From JANLSO01 sp031362405 (lineage in GTDB: Bacteria > Actinomycetota > Thermoleophilia > Miltoncostaeales > Miltoncostaeaceae), in NCBI GenBank assembly GCA_031362405.1, contig JANLSO010000097.1:1-34743 (forward strand): a stretch of DNA of 34,743 nucleotides. The letters run 5' to 3'. Of this stretch, positions 32,816 to 34,743 are shown piece after piece; the first letter of the stretch is position 1; each line of letters starts with the position of its first letter. The position numbers and the translations under genes were made by a program. A model generated the notes under the pieces. That model saw only the letters and a program-made list of their open reading frames with translations. It was not told the origin of the DNA and searched no databases.

Positions 32816-33013
32816 ATGCGAACGACGCTCGCCCTGGACGACGACCTTCTTGCCGAGGCTCAGCGTCTTACCGGCACGACCGAGAAGACGGCGGTGGTCC
32901 GCGAGGGCCTGAAGGCATTGATCGAACGCGAGTCAGCTCGTCGATTGGCTCGTCTCGGCGGAACCGAACCCCAACTGAGGGACGTGCCTCGACGCCGGAC
33001 TGACCCTCGATGA
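32816..33013 (+). CDS. vapB: VapB-type antitoxin (module 3)
   Basis: A 65-residue antitoxin of the small VapB group: MRTTLALDDDLLAEAQRLTGTTEKTAVVREGLKALIERESARRLARLGG, a ribbon-helix-helix pattern followed by a basic tail. GAGGAG lies 6 nt before the ATG. Its stop overlaps the toxin start (ATGA), so the two are translated together and repress their own promoter, probably through the repeat at 32777-32792. Confidence 0.9.
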   Translation: MRTTLALDDDLLAEAQRLTGTTEKTAVVREGLKALIERESARRLARLGGTEPQLRDVPRRRTDPR

Positions 33014-33384
33014 TCGTCGTTGACTCGTCGGTCTGGATCGACCATCTACGTACCGGCAGTCAGCCGCTCGCCGATCTGCTCGAACAACGCCAGGTTCTCT
33101 GCCATTCGGCGGTTCTCGGTGAACTCGCTCTCGGCAATCTCATGGGTCGCGGCCCATTCCTCAATTTCATGCAGGGCCTCCCACAGGCGGTGCCGGCGAC
33201 CCACCAGGAGGTGATGTCGCTCATCGAACGTCACGAGCTGTGGGGGCGTGGCATCGGCTACGTCGACGCTCACCTCCTCGCCTCGACACGACTCAGCGCG
33301 GCCGCGTTGTGGACGACCGATCGGCGACTCGCCACGATCGCCTCCGATCTCGAGGTCCAGTTCGAGCCCGAGCAGCCGGGCTGA
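33010..33384 (+). CDS. vapC: VapC-type PIN-domain toxin (module 3)
   Basis: A 124-residue PIN ribonuclease with the acids D5 (IVVDSSVWID), E38 (VLGELALGN), D86 (GYVDAHLLAS) and D104 (TTDRRLATI). The DSSVWID opening is characteristic of VapC. It is coupled to the antitoxin by an ATGA overlap and belongs to a different VapBC subgroup from the other three pairs here. Confidence 0.92.
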   Translation: MIVVDSSVWIDHLRTGSQPLADLLEQRQVLCHSAVLGELALGNLMGRGPFLNFMQGLPQAVPATHQEVMSLIERHELWGRGIGYVDAHLLASTRLSAAALWTTDRRLATIASDLEVQFEPEQPG

Positions 33385-33469
33385 TGCGCGGGCTGCCGAC
33401 GGCCTCCGTGCACAGGGCGTGACGCGAAAAGCGCTGGCCGCGCGCGAGGTGACTGCCGCCGCGTGATAT

Positions 33470-33493
33470 CCTTACTTCGATATTCTAGTAAGG
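33470..33493 (+). promoter_or_regulatory. Inverted repeat overlapping the RBS of antitoxin 4
   Basis: CCTTACT and AGTAAGG are complementary arms around 10 nt. The right arm shares bases with the AAGGAG ribosome-binding site at 33490-33495. It could be an operator for the AbrB-type antitoxin or a hairpin that hides the ribosome-binding site. Confidence 0.5.
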
Positions 33494-33502
33494 AGTTGGG
33501 GC

Positions 33503-33751
33503 ATGGATGTCAGCGCACGCATGACATCGAAAGGCCAGGTGACCGTGCCGAAGGCGGTTCGAGATGCTCTTGGACTGAATGAGGGCGATCACGTGGTCTT
33601 TCGGGTGGAAGGCAACCGCGCGATCGTCGCTCGCACGCCGGATCTGCTCGATCTCGCTGGCTCGATATCCGTGCCCGCCGGACGCGCCGGTGCTAAATGG
33701 GCGGACATCCGCTCGGCGACTCAGGCTGCTCGCGCCGCCGCTCGCCATTGA
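33503..33751 (+). CDS. AbrB/MazE-type antitoxin (module 4)
   Basis: An 82-residue protein with a swapped-hairpin AbrB fold: MDVSARMTSKGQVTVPKAVRDALGLNEGDHVVFRVEGNRAIVAR. This is the standard DNA-binding antitoxin pattern; the C-terminal tail (KWADIRSATQAARAAARH) probably contacts the toxin. AAGGAG lies 7 nt upstream of the ATG. Its TGA overlaps the TTG start of the PIN toxin. Confidence 0.9.
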   Translation: MDVSARMTSKGQVTVPKAVRDALGLNEGDHVVFRVEGNRAIVARTPDLLDLAGSISVPAGRAGAKWADIRSATQAARAAARH

Positions 33752-34146
33752 TCGCGTTCGTCGACACGAACGTCCTGATCCGGCATCTGACGGGTGATCC
33801 GCCTGATCACGCAGCGAGGGCGCGCACGCTGCTCCGTGAAGCCCGCAGGCTCTTTCTGACCGATCTCATTCTCGCGGAGGTCGCCTACGTTCTGGAGTCT
33901 TTCTATGAGACGGCGCGGCCGCAGGTAGCGCAGTCATGCAGGTCGATCATTGCGTTCCCCGCGATCGCGACGGTTGATCCGGAACGTCTTCTGCGCACCA
34001 TCGAGGTCTACGAGATCCATCGCATCGATTTTCAGGACGCATACCTCGTTGCGTGTGCGGAGTCTTCGGGCGTGGGAGTGGTGGCATCGTTCGACCGCGA
34101 CTTCGACAAGGTCGCGACGATCCGGCGGCACTCCCCCGGTTCCTGA
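33748..34146 (+). CDS. PIN-domain ribonuclease toxin (module 4)
   Basis: A 132-residue PIN protein with D6 (AFVDTNVLIRHLTGD), E44 (LILAEVAYVLE), D97 (DFQDAYLVACA) and D116 (SFDRDFDKV). The FVDTNVLIRHLTGDPP opening matches PIN toxins paired with AbrB-type antitoxins. The start is TTG at 33748, overlapping the antitoxin stop (TTGA); an ATG 51 nt upstream lies inside the antitoxin gene and does not fit the family N-terminus. Confidence 0.88.
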   Translation: MIAFVDTNVLIRHLTGDPPDHAARARTLLREARRLFLTDLILAEVAYVLESFYETARPQVAQSCRSIIAFPAIATVDPERLLRTIEVYEIHRIDFQDAYLVACAESSGVGVVASFDRDFDKVATIRRHSPGS

Positions 34147-34187
34147 GCATTGGCATTCGGACGGTCCTGTGTTCGGTCGTCGAAAGC

Positions 34188-34215
34188 CTCAACTCGCAGA
34201 CGCTGCCGCCGATGT
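34188..34215 (+). promoter_or_regulatory. Sigma-28-like promoter for the dioxygenase gene
   Basis: It reads CTCAAC, 14 nt, GCCGATGT. Spacing and both half-sites match the other copies. The predicted start near 34222 leaves about 50 nt to the GTG at 34274. Confidence 0.6.
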
Positions 34216-34273
34216 GGTGACCGACGGCCGCGCGTGATCGGCGACGCGGCGATCTCTGACGGGGGTGCTGTTC

Positions 34274-34743
34274 GTGCCGACGATCGATGTTCGACCCTTC
34301 GAAGTACCGAACGATCTGAAGCGGCGATTCGAGAACGACGGGTTTGTCGTAGTTCCCGGGGCTCTCAGTACCGATGAGGTCGGGCGGCTGCGAGAGGTCT
34401 GCCGCGACGCGGTCTTGGATGCAGATGCCGACGGCGATGGCAGCCCTCGTGGCGTGAACGACATCTTCAACCGCTATCCCGAGCTTCGGTGGGTGCTCTT
34501 TCACGAGCCGACGTTGACGGTCCTCAGGGACCTCTTGGGGCCGGATTTCGTGGTGATGCACGAGTCTGCCATCCACTTCCAGAACTTCGGCGGTTGGCAC
34601 AAGGACACCACCTCGCAGGAGCGCGATGGCCAGATGTTCCAGTGGGAACCGGGCTACGCGATGGTGGAGGTCGGCTATTACCTGCAGGACAACACCGACG
34701 CGTATGCGGGGGGGCTGGATATCGACCCGGGCTCGCACCTGCG
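34274..34743 (+). CDS. Phytanoyl-CoA dioxygenase (PhyH)-like protein, truncated by the window end
   Basis: The first 156 residues of an open frame that continues past the right edge resemble Fe(II)/2-oxoglutarate-dependent PhyH-type oxygenases. FENDGFVVVPGALSTDEVGRLREVC is the typical N-terminal pattern, and WHKDT supplies the His and Asp of the HxD iron site; GYYLQDNTDAYAGGLDIDPGSH follows as in the family. The second iron His and the 2-oxoglutarate Arg would lie beyond the window. GTG at 34274 has GGGGG about 8 nt upstream; an in-frame GTG at 34265 is an alternative. A sigma-28-like promoter precedes it. Such enzymes hydroxylate small molecules, so it may begin another sugar-tailoring operon; this is inference. 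Confidence 0.78.
   Translation, partial: MPTIDVRPFEVPNDLKRRFENDGFVVVPGALSTDEVGRLREVCRDAVLDADADGDGSPRGVNDIFNRYPELRWVLFHEPTLTVLRDLLGPDFVVMHESAIHFQNFGGWHKDTTSQERDGQMFQWEPGYAMVEVGYYLQDNTDAYAGGLDIDPGSHL

Noticed and set aside
1..34743. CRISPR array, tRNA or rRNA gene, transposase or integrase
   Set aside because: None seen: no regularly spaced direct repeats, no cloverleaf-like or rRNA-like stretch and no recombinase domain in any convincing frame.

Overview
The window is high-GC bacterial DNA with dense operons, many overlapping stop/start codons (ATGA, GTGA, TTGA), frequent GTG/TTG starts and at least two starts that look leaderless. Flagellar genes, a short basic CC-x5-C-x2-C protein of an actinobacterial type and a Solirubrobacterales-like secreted repeat protein suggest a motile actinomycete, perhaps of class Thermoleophilia. 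That assignment is inferred from family resemblance only.

Layout. 1-5075 (minus strand) holds flagellar genes in transcription order flaG, fliD, fliS, a FlgN/FliT-like chaperone gene, a second fliS-like gene, an HDOD gene, flgB and flgC. 5236-16381 (minus strand) is a glycosyltransferase block: four large overlapping genes (one GT2 plus GT-B protein, three with two GT-B domains each), then a GT2-TPR gene beside flaG. 16492-21317 (plus strand) carries a flavodoxin-fold reductase, two antitoxin/PIN-toxin pairs, a secreted protein and a Fic protein with its own operator. 21335-25373 (minus strand) has a methyltransferase, an unknown 128-aa protein, a WbuX-type sugar amidotransferase, a 40-aa Cys-rich protein, an HTH protein with a degenerate nucleotidyltransferase domain, and a methyltransferase. 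25501-32703 (plus strand) is one operon: HisH-like glutaminase, a HisF-WbuX fusion, three methyltransferases and an AsnB-like enzyme lacking the N-terminal Cys. 32816-34146 has two more antitoxin/PIN-toxin pairs, and a phytanoyl-CoA-dioxygenase-like gene runs off the right edge.

How it fits together. Six intergenic sites share one geometry, CT(C/A)AA(G/T/C)-N14-(G/A/T)CCGA, resembling a flagellar sigma-28 (FliA) promoter. They lie upstream of the fliS2-HDOD-flgBC genes, the GT2-TPR gene, the four-gene glycosyltransferase operon, the 24.5-kb methyltransferase, the HisH/HisF-WbuX operon and the dioxygenase gene. The simplest reading is that filament assembly, sugar transfer and sugar tailoring (amidation, methylation, perhaps hydroxylation) are expressed together, so this would be a flagellin glycosylation island. 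No flagellin gene, no fliA and no nonulosonate or UDP-sugar backbone synthesis gene is in the window, so acceptor and sugar remain unknown. The four PIN-toxin modules sit as two pairs on either side of the amidation genes.
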